The notes below the pieces were generated by a model. That model did no database searches and was not told where the DNA came from. It was given only the letters and a program-made list of their open reading frames with translations. Source: Segatella oris (GTDB taxonomy: Bacteria; Bacteroidota; Bacteroidia; Bacteroidales; Bacteroidaceae). Taken from it: a stretch of DNA of 64,000 nt. The stretch spans positions 372,001-436,000 of the forward strand of contig NZ_LR134384.1 in assembly GCF_900637655.1 (NCBI RefSeq), read 5' to 3'. This document shows positions 52,740 to 62,126 of the stretch, in pieces (within the stretch, counting starts at the first letter, position 1; the number at the start of each line of letters is the position of its first letter). Position numbers and translations under genes: made by a program.

Positions 52740-55037
52740 CTACTTGTTCACATTGAGAGCACTCATGGAATATGGCGCTGCTTCGGCTCTGATACCACGC
52801 GAAGTATTCGGCTGTGACGACATATTGAATACTATCTTCCCCCCCTTCTTAAGGTCGCTAAGCTTCAGATAGTTCACATTCCAAGAGAGCCCGTTTACAG
52901 TCATCGCATCTATATATCGGTTGACTTCAGAACACTTCGGAGCATCAATCGTTACCGTTTTTCCCTCTGGCATGTGCAAAACCACATGCTTGAAATAGGG
53001 CGTGCCAATGGCATACTCGCCGCTTCCCGGGCATACAGGATAGAAACCCAAGGCCGAAAAGACAAACCATGCAGAGGTCTGACCATTGTCTTCATCGCCA
53101 CAATAGCCGTCAGGATTGGCGTTATAGAGTCTGTCCATGATGTCGCGTATATGCCACTGTGCCTTCCATGGCTGTCCAGACCAATCGTAGAGGTAAGGCA
53201 TGTGCTGTATAGGCTGGTTGCCATGCGCATAGTTCCCCATGTCCATGACCTGCATTTCACGTATTTCGTGGATTACTTGTCCGTAGTAACTGTCGTCAAA
53301 TATGGGTGGGACTACAAACACAGAGTCCATCATCCGATTGAACATCTCCCTGCCTCCCATAAGGTTTATGAGTCCATTGGGGTCGTGGAACACACACCAT
53401 GTCCAATGCCATGAGTTGCCTTCAGTGAAAGCATCCCCCCATTTATAAGGTGAGAAAGGCGACTGAAACAGTCCATTCTTCAGTCTGCCACGCATCATCT
53501 TTACCGTCGGATCAAAGACATTACGATAATTCATCGCCCGCTTTTTGAAAGGTTCCAATGCTTTCTTCGACTTCCCCATAGCCTTGCCAAGCCGGTAGAT
53601 GCACCAATCATCATAGGCATATTCAAGCGTACGGGCCACATTCTCATTGATATTCACATCATAGGGCACATAGCCTAACTTGTTATAATATTCAAATCCC
53701 CTCCTGCCTGTAGAGCCAATGCTCGGATGTACAGCCGCAGTGCCATGCACAACAGCCTTCCACAGCGTCTCGGCATCCTTGGTCTTGACCCCTGAAAGCC
53801 ATGCGTCTGCAACGACAGATGCGGAGTTATTGCCTACCATGCAATCGCGATGACCCGGTGACTGCCATTCGGGTAGGAAGCCAGACTCACGATAAACATT
53901 GGCAAGTGCTTCTTGTATGCGCATGTTTACATCAGGACAGAGCATGTTCAGCAATGGGAAAAGGGCACGGAATGTATCCCAGAAACCAGTGTCGGTGTAC
54001 ATATATCCGGGCAGAACTTTCCCATTATAGGGGCTGTAGTGTATCACATTGCCATCCGAATCCCTCTCCCAAAGCATACGTGGAAACAGCAGGCAGCGAT
54101 AGAGACAAGAGTAGAAGGTACGCTTGTTGTCGATGTTGTCATCGCCAATCTCTATGCGTCCGAGTGCCGCATTCCAGGAGTTGCGCCCACGCTCCATGAT
54201 GTTCTCCATGGAATTCCCTGCAGTTTCAAGTTCCTTTAAGTTTAATTGCGCCTGCGCAGAGCTGATGAACGATGATGCCACGCGTGCAATCACAGGCTCA
54301 CCTCGGCGTGATGTCTTGAAGCCTACGATGCAACCGCGCTTGCACTTGGTGGCAGAGGGCAAAGCATTACCTTCACTATCAAGAGCATAAGCTATGGGAT
54401 GATCAAACTTAATGATAAAATAATTACGGAAGTTCTTCGGCACCCCACCGCTGTTCTTCGTAGAGTAACCCACAACCATGTTATGCTCCGAGATTACCTT
54501 TACTTCAGAAACATCATCAAAAGCATCTATGACCACGCTGGCACTGTCGGTCTTCGGAAAAGTCAACCGTATCATGCAAGCACGCTCTGTCGGCGTCATC
54601 TCTGCCCTGATGTCATAGTCGGCAAGATACACCTTATAATAATAAGGCTTCACAATCTCCGACATATGCGAGAACCACGAGGCTCGCTGCTCCTCGTCAA
54701 AGACCGGCTGACCAACCTCTGGCATGAGTGAAAACACCCCATAATCGTTTATCCACGGACTCGGTTGATGCGTCTGTTTCAGTCCGCGAATCTTATGCGA
54801 AGTGTAAACATATTGCCAGCCATCACCATTCTTTCCGGTCTGCGGAGTCCAGAAATTCATGCCCCACGGCATTGCTATGGCAGGATAGGTGTTGCCGGCA
54901 GACAGCTGAAACGATGACTGTGAGCCTACTAAGGGGTTGACGAATGAGGCGTAGTCGTTCTCTTCCACGGCTGACAATATCTGTGCTGTATACATCAGGA
55001 TGACAGACAACACAAGCCGCTCGTACAGGTTTCTCAT
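52740..55037 (-). CDS. Glycoside hydrolase family 92 alpha-mannosidase
   Basis: A 765-residue exported calcium-dependent exo-alpha-mannosidase. Signal peptide MRNLYERLVLSVILMYTAQILSA. The N-terminal beta-sandwich begins FVNPLVGSQSSFQLSAGNTYPAIAMPWGM; the catalytic (alpha/alpha)6 domain includes YTDTGFWDTFRALFPLLNML, HRDCMVGNNSASVVADAW, NINENVARTLEYAYDDW, GNQPIQHMPYLYDWSGQPWKAQ and the hallmark GYCGDEDNGQTSAWFVFSALG near residue 645. Complete. It should trim terminal alpha-1,2 or 1,3 mannose, next to the GH125 that takes alpha-1,6 mannose. Confidence 0.96.
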   Translation of the reverse strand: MRNLYERLVLSVILMYTAQILSAVEENDYASFVNPLVGSQSSFQLSAGNTYPAIAMPWGMNFWTPQTGKNGDGWQYVYTSHKIRGLKQTHQPSPWINDYGVFSLMPEVGQPVFDEEQRASWFSHMSEIVKPYYYKVYLADYDIRAEMTPTERACMIRLTFPKTDSASVVIDAFDDVSEVKVISEHNMVVGYSTKNSGGVPKNFRNYFIIKFDHPIAYALDSEGNALPSATKCKRGCIVGFKTSRRGEPVIARVASSFISSAQAQLNLKELETAGNSMENIMERGRNSWNAALGRIEIGDDNIDNKRTFYSCLYRCLLFPRMLWERDSDGNVIHYSPYNGKVLPGYMYTDTGFWDTFRALFPLLNMLCPDVNMRIQEALANVYRESGFLPEWQSPGHRDCMVGNNSASVVADAWLSGVKTKDAETLWKAVVHGTAAVHPSIGSTGRRGFEYYNKLGYVPYDVNINENVARTLEYAYDDWCIYRLGKAMGKSKKALEPFKKRAMNYRNVFDPTVKMMRGRLKNGLFQSPFSPYKWGDAFTEGNSWHWTWCVFHDPNGLINLMGGREMFNRMMDSVFVVPPIFDDSYYGQVIHEIREMQVMDMGNYAHGNQPIQHMPYLYDWSGQPWKAQWHIRDIMDRLYNANPDGYCGDEDNGQTSAWFVFSALGFYPVCPGSGEYAIGTPYFKHVVLHMPEGKTVTIDAPKCSEVNRYIDAMTVNGLSWNVNYLKLSDLKKGGKIVFNMSSQPNTSRGIRAEAAPYSMSALNVNK

Positions 55038-55133
55038 AAGTGTGTAGTAAATATTGATCGTTGAACAATGCTATAACATGACCGACAAACACTGCTGTTG
55101 GCCATGTTCTGACGAATTAATCCCTATATGTTT

Positions 55134-56585
55134 TCACTTCAGGCTGTTGAGAAGCGGAGCCTTTCCCTCGTCGATAAGCTTCATGACAAGTTCGGCAAAA
55201 AGTCCATTCTGCCATGCAAACCACGGACGAGTGTAATGGTCAGAGTCGTTTACATCGAAGCTCTCGTGCATGAATCCGGTACCCGCATCAGTATGCATAA
55301 GCATCGTCATGTACTTGGCTATTTCCTTATCATCCTTAGAGATAAACAGTTTCATCATGATACTCATTGGCCAAGCCATGTTCAAACCGATATGCGGGCC
55401 TCCGATGCCCTCGCCAACCTTACCGCGGAAGAACCAAGGATTGTCTTCACTCCAAACGAAACGCAGTGTGTTCTGATATGTGGGATCGTCAAGCGACACA
55501 TCTCCTAAATAGCCCATACCAAGCAACGAAGGAACATTGGCATCGTCAGCAAGGAGATGATTTCCAAAGCCATCCACTTCAAGCGCATAGATATTTCCAT
55601 ATTTCGGATGATTGTAGACGGCATACTTCTTTAAAGCCTGTTCCACTTCGTCGGCCAAGTCGTTACACTGCTTGGCAAGATCGGCTTCGCGGTTGACAGC
55701 AGTGAGTATCTCTGCCGCCTTGCGCAGAGTGGTCACAGCCATGAAGTTGGCGGGGATGAGAAACGGAAAGATTGTGGCGTCGTCCGACGGACGAAACACA
55801 GAAACAATCAGTCCGCATGGTTTCACAGGCGAGCCATAGCCGCCCCAACCTACGGTGTCGTAGGCACGGTCAGTGACACGCAGGAAGCGGTAGGGGCCAA
55901 GCCCATTCTTACGCTGTTGCTCGCGGAAAGTAAGCAGCGTGTTTCTGATTGCATTCAGCCACTCATTCCCGAAAACAGTAGCATCACCTGACACCTTCCA
56001 ATATTGATAAGCCAAGCGTATAGGATAGCATTCGCTGTCTATTTCGTATTTGCGTTCATGTATCTCGGGCTTCATGTCGGTCCCGTCACTCTGCCATTCT
56101 CCACCTGTTGGGCCATCATTGAAAGCATTGGCATAACGGTCAATATTCGTATTCTTAAATTCTCGGAGGATGACACCCCTGATCATCCGTTTCAGCTGAA
56201 GGTCGCCATTGACAAATCGGACATACGGCCATACCTGGGCACCGGAGTCGCGCTGCCACATTGCAGCAATATCGCCCGTGTAGACAAAGGTGTCGTCTTC
56301 GCCGTCTTTCACGCGATAGTGGACTGTTGTCTCAAGGGTATTCGGAAAGCAGTTCCCAAACATCCAGGCCAAGCGAGGATTGTCTTTCAAAATCTTCTTC
56401 ACCCGCTTTATCTCCTTGTCTATGGCCTCCGACTTAAAGAGTCGCTCATGGATTGGAGGACGCTTACTGATGAATGTCGTGGCATTTTCAGCCACGGTGT
56501 CCGTGTAACGTTGTGCCACCTGACTGAAAGCAGGCGGTGTAGACATTACTACTAAACAGGTCAAAATAAATGATGATACTCTCAT
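55134..56585 (-). CDS. Glycoside hydrolase family 125 exo-alpha-1,6-mannosidase
   Basis: A 483-residue exported enzyme (DUF1237 family). Signal peptide MRVSSFILTCLVVMSTPPAFSQ. Family text includes RLAWMFGNCFPNTLETTVHY, VYTGDIAAMWQRDSGAQVWPY (residues 101-121), NAFNDGPTGGEWQSDGTDMKPEIHERKYEIDSECYPIRLAYQYW, VFRPSDDATIFPFLIPANFMAV and NPWFFRGKVGEGIGGPH. Known members remove alpha-1,6-linked mannose from N-glycans and yeast mannan. Its start is about 60 bp from the edge of the 41-bp palindrome array. Confidence 0.95.
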   Translation of the reverse strand: MRVSSFILTCLVVMSTPPAFSQVAQRYTDTVAENATTFISKRPPIHERLFKSEAIDKEIKRVKKILKDNPRLAWMFGNCFPNTLETTVHYRVKDGEDDTFVYTGDIAAMWQRDSGAQVWPYVRFVNGDLQLKRMIRGVILREFKNTNIDRYANAFNDGPTGGEWQSDGTDMKPEIHERKYEIDSECYPIRLAYQYWKVSGDATVFGNEWLNAIRNTLLTFREQQRKNGLGPYRFLRVTDRAYDTVGWGGYGSPVKPCGLIVSVFRPSDDATIFPFLIPANFMAVTTLRKAAEILTAVNREADLAKQCNDLADEVEQALKKYAVYNHPKYGNIYALEVDGFGNHLLADDANVPSLLGMGYLGDVSLDDPTYQNTLRFVWSEDNPWFFRGKVGEGIGGPHIGLNMAWPMSIMMKLFISKDDKEIAKYMTMLMHTDAGTGFMHESFDVNDSDHYTRPWFAWQNGLFAELVMKLIDEGKAPLLNSLK

Positions 56586-56640
56586 TGTGTTTATGGTTTC
56601 GTTATTTTATTCATGTGAATTCAGTTGAAGCATCTGCTTT

Positions 56641-57360
56641 TCTGCTTCCAAGGGGTTGGAAAACCGTTTTTGAAGCTTTTTCCCCATTTCCAAGGGATTG
56701 GAAAACCGTTTTTGAGGCATTTTTTCAGCTTCGGCCGTGGCCGAAATGCAGTTTTTGCCGTTTCTCGTTTTTCGGCCATGGCCGAAACGCATTTTTTTCA
56801 TTTTTAAGCTTTCGGCCGCGGCCGAAACGCTGTTTTTGTTGTTTTTTACTCTTCGGCCGCAGCCGAAAGTCGATTTTCTCCATTTTTTCGCTTTCAGCCG
56901 TGGCGGAAACGCTGTTTTTGCCGTTTTTTATTGATTGTACCCCTACGAAACGCGGTTTTTCGCGTTTTCTGCATTTCGTCGGCCGACGACGAGCATTTTT
57001 CAGCGTTTTCTGCGTTTCGTTGGCCGACGACAAGCATTTTTCTGCATTTTCTGCATTTCGTCGACCGACGACGAGCATTTTTCAGCGTTTTTCGCGTTTC
57101 GTCGACCGACGATGAGCGTTTTTCTGCATTTTTTGGCTCTCCGAGGGGTTGGAAACACATTTTTTTCAATTTTCGACTCATCCGAGGCCTCGGAAAGCCA
57201 TTTTTTGCAGTTTTCCACTCATCCGAGGCCTCGGAAAGCCATTTTTTCCCGTTTTCGACTCATCCGAGGTCTCGGAAAGCCATTTTTTCCAATTTTCTAC
57301 TCATCCGAGGTCTCGGACGATCCTTTCTTTCAGTTTTTTGCCTCCGCCGCCTATCGAAAC
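56641..57360. repeat. 41-bp tandem array of class-switching palindromes
   Basis: Sixteen clear palindromes start at 56646, 56688, 56730, 56771, 56811, 56852, 56893, 56976 (core), 57017, 57058, 57099, 57140, 57181, 57222, 57263 and 57304, a period of 41 (40-42) bp; a degenerate unit fills the gap near 56934 and another may lie near 57345. Class A is TTCCAA-4-TTGGAA (2 units), B TTCGGCC-2-GGCCGAA (5), C TCGTCGGCCGACGA (4), D TCCGAGGCCTCGGA (4), with a mixed A/D unit at 57140. Spacers carry two T-tracts about 10 bp apart on the plus strand. It fills the 840-bp gap between the EEP hydrolase and GH125 genes. Open frames across it are by-products of the T-rich repeat. Confidence 0.93.
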
Positions 57361-57425
57361 TTAAACAGATTCTTAAACCCCGCTTCATGTTTTACGAATG
57401 ATTTATATACATTGTGAAGCGTGCC

Positions 57426-58277
57426 CTAATTCATCTGAAGTTTTACCATAACCGGATAATGGTCAGAGATATTACGTCGTGTCTTACCCAACCAATAGCT
57501 GTTTGTAAAGATACCATAGTGATTTATATCAAAATCTTTGGTGACGAAGATGTGATCTATGCGTGCCATACCCGGATAGTCCTGCATATAATCATTCCAA
57601 GTCCCGGCGGGCGCCATACGCTGATGTGCATTGACATAGCAGTCGCGCAGAAAGCCTGACTCTGAAAACATCTTATAGCTTTCATCGGTCTGATTGGCAT
57701 TGAAGTCACCGGTAAGTATGGTGTATTTCCCTCCTGTGAGTTCTTTCATGCGCTGAATGATAAGGCGGGCACTTTCTCTCCGTGCCACGGCTCCGACATG
57801 ATCCATATGCGTGTTGAAGAAATAAAACGTCTTTTTCGAAGCCTTGTCTTGGAATTTCCCCCACGTACAAATACGGATACACGCAGCATCCCAGCCTGTT
57901 GACGGCTTCTCCGGAGTTTCAGAGAGCCAGAAATAACCACTGTCCAACAGCTTCAGAAGGTCTTTCTTATAAAAGATTGCCGCATATTCTCCGGCTTCCT
58001 TGCCATCCTCCCGACCAACACCAATATACCCATAATTATCCAAGCCCTGCAGAAGATCATGGAGTTGATCAGCCAACACTTCCTGCGCACCGAAGATAAC
58101 AGGCTGTTCGAAATTAATGAAATCACAAAGATGCGGGCATCGTTCTTTCCAGGAATTTCCCTCAGCGATATCATCAGATACATTATAACGGATGTTATAT
58201 GAGCCTACATATAAAGGTTGCGCCATGAGCGTGCATGTGAATAATAGTGCTATAATAAATACTGTAGTCCTTTTCAT
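57426..58277 (-). CDS. Secreted endonuclease/exonuclease/phosphatase-family hydrolase
   Basis: A 283-residue exported EEP-fold phosphoesterase. Signal peptide MKRTTVFIIALLFTCTLMAQ. Metal and catalytic motifs are SYNIRYN, QEVLADQL, FNTHMDHVGAVARRESA, LTGDFNANQTDES, RIDHIFVTKDF and ISDHYPVMVKL. EEP enzymes include DNases, sphingomyelinases and sugar phosphatases; in a mannosidase cluster a phosphoglycan phosphatase is the likelier role (inference). The frame is open to 58325, but the Met before the signal peptide is used. Confidence 0.88.
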   Translation of the reverse strand: MKRTTVFIIALLFTCTLMAQPLYVGSYNIRYNVSDDIAEGNSWKERCPHLCDFINFEQPVIFGAQEVLADQLHDLLQGLDNYGYIGVGREDGKEAGEYAAIFYKKDLLKLLDSGYFWLSETPEKPSTGWDAACIRICTWGKFQDKASKKTFYFFNTHMDHVGAVARRESARLIIQRMKELTGGKYTILTGDFNANQTDESYKMFSESGFLRDCYVNAHQRMAPAGTWNDYMQDYPGMARIDHIFVTKDFDINHYGIFTNSYWLGKTRRNISDHYPVMVKLQMN

Positions 58278-58326
58278 TTTATTTTCCTGACTTATTGTTT
58301 TTAAGATACCGTGCCTTGATGTCATT

Positions 58327-59226
58327 TCACTTCTTGAACACTTGCTTCATAGACTGGCCCCGCCAACACTGTGGCATCTTCAGTGAGAAGATATCAGCTA
58401 TCGTTGCAGCCGTGTCAAACTGCATCATCGTCTCCTTGAATTCCCCCGTATTCTTGATGTCTTTACCAAAGATGATGAAGGGGATTTCGAGTTCCACCAG
58501 CAATTTCCCGCCGTGTTTCTTCCCTATTCCGCCATGGTCGGACGTGACGATGATAATGGAGTCATCATATATACCGGCATCTTTCAGCGCCTGAATAATT
58601 CTCCCGATATACCCATCTACACGGCTCAGCGTTTTATAATAGGCCGGTGTATCGTGGCCGATGGCATGCCCTGTATGGTCAATCTGGTCGAAGATGACAG
58701 CCAGCAGATTAGGTTTCTGTGCCTTGATATACGCTTCTGACATGCGGCAGAGCTGCTCACTGTCTTTTTCATAGTTGGAGGCTACGGCTTCATAATTCAC
58801 AGAAAGCGTATCAACAAGATAGCGTATGCCGTCCCACTCGGCAAGACAACCGATGACGGCCTTGGGATATTGGCGGTGCAATTCATAGAAAACAGTAGGG
58901 AAAACCCCGTGTTCATTCAGCACCATAGACGGAATTTCGGGTACGCGGGAGTTCCAGTTGGTGTATCCGTGCATTTCGGGGGTGGCACCACAGAACATCG
59001 TGTACCAGTTTACGGCAGACTCCGAAGGCAGCACACTGCGTTTTTTCAACGTGTAACATCCCCCTCGCATCAGGCTCTGAAGGTTTGGAATGTTTGTTGC
59101 CTTAGGCACACTGTAGGCACCCCAACCGTCAAGTCCGATGAGAATGACATGGTTGGCTTTCCATTTTCCCAATACAGGAAGACCGCATAAGACTGCCAAC
59201 AGCAGACAGATGATTTTCTTTTTCAT
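58327..59226 (-). CDS. Alkaline-phosphatase-superfamily phosphodiesterase (NPP-like)
   Basis: A 299-residue exported enzyme of the nucleotide pyrophosphatase/phosphodiesterase type. Signal peptide MKKKIICLLLAVLCGLPVLG. Motifs: VILIGLDGWGAYSV (first metal Asp), SVLPSESAVNWYTMFCGATPEMHGY (nucleophile Ser region), FDQIDHTGHAIGHDTPAYY (metal-binding Asp/His) and TSDHGGIGKKHGG. Shorter than classic NPPs because it lacks accessory domains. It lies 50 nt upstream of the EEP gene. The frame extends to 59358 but the signal-peptide Met is chosen. Confidence 0.87.
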   Translation of the reverse strand: MKKKIICLLLAVLCGLPVLGKWKANHVILIGLDGWGAYSVPKATNIPNLQSLMRGGCYTLKKRSVLPSESAVNWYTMFCGATPEMHGYTNWNSRVPEIPSMVLNEHGVFPTVFYELHRQYPKAVIGCLAEWDGIRYLVDTLSVNYEAVASNYEKDSEQLCRMSEAYIKAQKPNLLAVIFDQIDHTGHAIGHDTPAYYKTLSRVDGYIGRIIQALKDAGIYDDSIIIVTSDHGGIGKKHGGKLLVELEIPFIIFGKDIKNTGEFKETMMQFDTAATIADIFSLKMPQCWRGQSMKQVFKK

Positions 59227-59308
59227 TGTTTCTTTTTTAGCGTATTGATAGTATTGTATTGTTGAATTATAACCGTGAAGCACCCAAAAGATGATTTCAG
59301 TTGCTTTC

Positions 59309-60913
59309 TTACAGCGTATGCGTTCCCGCCTTGACATGAGTGGTCTGCAGTCTGTCACCCCACATGAGCGTAATTTCCATAGGCGTATTGGTCTTAACCG
59401 TTACTTTTGGCTTCTCATCTTTCGATGTTCTCTTTGCCACCTTGATATCTATCAGGCCACTCTGACCAAAGGGATAACGGCAGACTCCATAGGCATCGGT
59501 CAGATTAACGTCAATGGTAAGCCTGCTGTCTTCTACGTTTGCACGAATGCCAAAGATATATTCTATCAATTCAGCAATAGGAGGAAGCCCAGTCCAACCC
59601 ACGAAATCCTTGCGCGCCATAAAGCCAGGAGCAGCATCTTCAGGGGCATAGTATTCCCAGAAAGTACCTGTTTTTCGGAACACTTCCAATACATTATTGT
59701 AATGGTTCATTGCAATATCCCATGCCAATTGACGATAACCTTTGTTCACAAGTCCGGAAATGACCATATAATTCGTACCGGGCCATACTCCCCCAACCCA
59801 GTAACGGCCGTTACTTTTATATTTTGGATGATCGTAAGAGAGTGATGGAACACGGTGAGGGCGGTTGAACTTGGCAGTGTCCGAGAGGTGACTTACGAGT
59901 TTGTCGAGCCTGTCTTTGGGAAGCACATCAGTGTGCAATGCCCAATAAGCATAGATACCTTGCGTGGAACTGAGGCTGTCATTGGCAAACTGATCATAGA
60001 GAAAACCATCCTTTTCGCTCCACATATGCTTATTGATATAGTCGGAAAGATTTCTGATATCATCTTCAAATTCTTCGATTTCCTGCCAACGCTCCAAGTA
60101 GAATCCCATTTTCAGAAGTATCTTTGCTACCATAATCTGTTGCAGGCAGGCATCGAGCCATATCATATGCCCGTTACTGTAGATGGTGTTATAGCCCTCG
60201 GGGACACGTGGCATGTTGTCCATTCCCGTTCCCCAACCACTGCTCCAGTAGGTGCCATTACGCCAAGTACGGTTCAATTTCAGCCATTTGTAATAGGCTG
60301 CAAGTACGGGAAAGACCTTATTAAGGCGTGAGTCATCTCCGAACTGAGTGTAATAAAGCCACTCCGACCATGGAAGCAGGTTCGGCCCTGTGCTTGTCGG
60401 GTCGTAACGGCCAAAGCAGTCGCTCCCATCTGCACGTATTTCTCTGCATATAAAGCCGTCGGGATGCTGCTTGGCATAAAAGTTATCGAGCGTATTCTGA
60501 AAGGGAAAGAAGTTGCGTCCATAGCGACAGAACATCGTGATAAAGGCATCATCCCACATAAAGATATTGCCGTTGTAAGCCGGGGCGATGTAACTTGTAA
60601 CGAAACCAGAGTCGTCAAGTGGCTGACAGATATTCTTGATGCCCAGCTGCCAGGCCTTCCAATACATGTCAATCTCTGCAGAGTGCCCTTCCCAATAAGG
60701 CACAGGAAGTAGCTTTTTAGCCTGTTCGAAAGTGCCGGGCTTATGCTTTACCTGCTTAGTCGTTCGGAAAGAATTCTCTGCAACAAGCGTTTCCATGACA
60801 TAAGTGTTTTTATATGGCAGCTTGTATAACGGCGAACCAGACGGGATAAGATTTTGTCCTGCCGCGGTGATAACGATGAAAGAACTGATAAAACTGAGGA
60901 TTTTCCTTTGCAT
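59309..60913 (-). CDS. GH63-like (alpha/alpha)6-barrel glycosidase
   Basis: A 534-residue exported protein resembling the GH63 / mannosylglycerate-hydrolase-like C-terminal domain. Signal peptide MQRKILSFISSFIVITAAGQ. It shows YNGNIFMWDDAFITMFCRYG with a likely acid/base Asp, FGRYDPTSTGPNLLPWSEW, GRYWVGGVWPGTNYMVISGL and GTFWEYYAPEDAAPGFMARKDFVGWTGLPPIAELIEY with a likely catalytic Glu. A small C-terminal beta domain follows. An alpha-glucosidase or alpha-mannosidase-type activity is plausible; databases may also call it trehalase-like. Confidence 0.8.
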   Translation of the reverse strand: MQRKILSFISSFIVITAAGQNLIPSGSPLYKLPYKNTYVMETLVAENSFRTTKQVKHKPGTFEQAKKLLPVPYWEGHSAEIDMYWKAWQLGIKNICQPLDDSGFVTSYIAPAYNGNIFMWDDAFITMFCRYGRNFFPFQNTLDNFYAKQHPDGFICREIRADGSDCFGRYDPTSTGPNLLPWSEWLYYTQFGDDSRLNKVFPVLAAYYKWLKLNRTWRNGTYWSSGWGTGMDNMPRVPEGYNTIYSNGHMIWLDACLQQIMVAKILLKMGFYLERWQEIEEFEDDIRNLSDYINKHMWSEKDGFLYDQFANDSLSSTQGIYAYWALHTDVLPKDRLDKLVSHLSDTAKFNRPHRVPSLSYDHPKYKSNGRYWVGGVWPGTNYMVISGLVNKGYRQLAWDIAMNHYNNVLEVFRKTGTFWEYYAPEDAAPGFMARKDFVGWTGLPPIAELIEYIFGIRANVEDSRLTIDVNLTDAYGVCRYPFGQSGLIDIKVAKRTSKDEKPKVTVKTNTPMEITLMWGDRLQTTHVKAGTHTL

Positions 60914-60929
60914 CTTTTCGGTTTGAGGG

Positions 60930-62090
60930 TTATATTTTCAGTAGTTTCTTGATTTTCCAGAATACTTCTGTATTGTCCATGAAGCCTGTGAACTGTTCTG
61001 AGCCAGGGCCAAAAGCATATATGGGGACAATGGTTCCCGTGTGCTCTTTTGTTGAGAAATGTGCAATAACAGTACCAGTTTTCAAGTCTCCCCCATGCAC
61101 TGTCAGCCCTCCTGTTTCATGATCAGCAGTGATAACGATGAGTGTTTCGCCATCTTTTGCTGCCCATTGCATGATTTTTCCAATGGTTTGGTCGAAGTCT
61201 AAGGTTTCTTTCATCAGCATATCAAGCTGATTAAAATGACCGTAATCATCTAACTGTGACCCTTCTATCATCATGAAGAAGCCCTTTTTATTCTGATTTA
61301 ACAGACTGATTCCTTTGAGAGAAGCACGTGCAAGAAGGTCGCCTCGCTCATCAGGGAGTGGCGTATCAACGTCAAAGGGCACACAATAGACTTTTCCACT
61401 TTTGACATTCTGCTGCAGATCTTCAAATGAACGTGAGACATGATAGCCTTTTCTTTGCAGCTCTTTGAAAAGATTTCTGTTGTCATCTCGCTTCTCAAAA
61501 TACTTTGCTCCACCGCCAAAGACGAAGTCTACCGGACTGTTTATCATCTCTGCAACAAGGTCTTGTTCCTTATCTCTGTCGAGATTATGACTGATAAAAT
61601 CACAGGGAGTGGCATCCCATAAGCGGCAAGTAACGGCTATACCTGCACTCTTCCCGGCTTCTTTTGCATAGTCAACGAGTGATTTGAGCGGTTTCCCTGC
61701 AGGGTCTACACCTACGGCATGATGAGCAGTTTTGTAGCCTGTTGCCAATGAAGTGCCACCAGAACCGGAGTCAGTGATAAGCCGATTGGTCGCCGGAGTC
61801 ATGGAAAGACCTGTTGCCTGAGCGTTCTCAAGCCACAGATGCCCGTGATTGACCGTCCATGCAGCCTGAATGTGCATGAGACTCATGCCGTCACCAATCA
61901 TGAGGATGACATTCCTTACCTTCTTTCCCTTGGGTGGCTGAAGCCTTTCTACAGGGTAAGGGCGATCTAAAGTAAAGGTTTGGAGTGCGCCACTTTGGGC
62001 ATATACAAATAAAGTATGAAACAGAATTGCAGCCAAAATAAAGCCTTTTCTGAGCATCATTGATTGTAATTTATAGACGTTCTTAGACAT
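60930..62090 (-). CDS. Alkaline phosphatase (PhoA type)
   Basis: A 386-residue exported phosphomonoesterase. Signal region MMLRKGFILAAILFHTLFVYAQ (Met11 or Met12 may be the true start). Motifs: VILMIGDGMSLMH, the nucleophile Ser in TDSGSGGTSLATGYKT, MIEGSQLDDYGHFNQ and TADHETGGLTVHGG. Shorter than E. coli PhoA, as common for secreted forms in Bacteroidetes. It is transcribed from 277 bp downstream of the susD gene, with the GH63-like gene 16 nt after it. Confidence 0.92.
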   Translation of the reverse strand: MSKNVYKLQSMMLRKGFILAAILFHTLFVYAQSGALQTFTLDRPYPVERLQPPKGKKVRNVILMIGDGMSLMHIQAAWTVNHGHLWLENAQATGLSMTPATNRLITDSGSGGTSLATGYKTAHHAVGVDPAGKPLKSLVDYAKEAGKSAGIAVTCRLWDATPCDFISHNLDRDKEQDLVAEMINSPVDFVFGGGAKYFEKRDDNRNLFKELQRKGYHVSRSFEDLQQNVKSGKVYCVPFDVDTPLPDERGDLLARASLKGISLLNQNKKGFFMMIEGSQLDDYGHFNQLDMLMKETLDFDQTIGKIMQWAAKDGETLIVITADHETGGLTVHGGDLKTGTVIAHFSTKEHTGTIVPIYAFGPGSEQFTGFMDNTEVFWKIKKLLKI

Positions 62091-62126
62091 ATCTTATAAC
62101 CATCTGATTTGCAACACATTATGATT

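Noticed and set aside
56641..57360. CRISPR array interpretation of the 41-bp repeats
   Set aside because: The inter-palindrome parts are similar to each other and the palindromes vary in blocks, the reverse of CRISPR; no cas genes are nearby.
56641..57360. A run of ordinary tandem intrinsic terminators on the plus strand
   Set aside because: Many cores are near-perfect palindromes with little loop, and genes on both sides are on the minus strand, so plus-strand terminators would have no transcript to end.
56570..57417. Several long open frames on both strands across the 41-bp array, with repetitive Phe/Arg- or Lys/Arg-rich translations
   Set aside because: The period of 41 is not a multiple of 3, so each unit is read in a different frame; stops are rare only because the unit is T-rich on one strand and A-rich on the other. 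No consistent protein repeat results.
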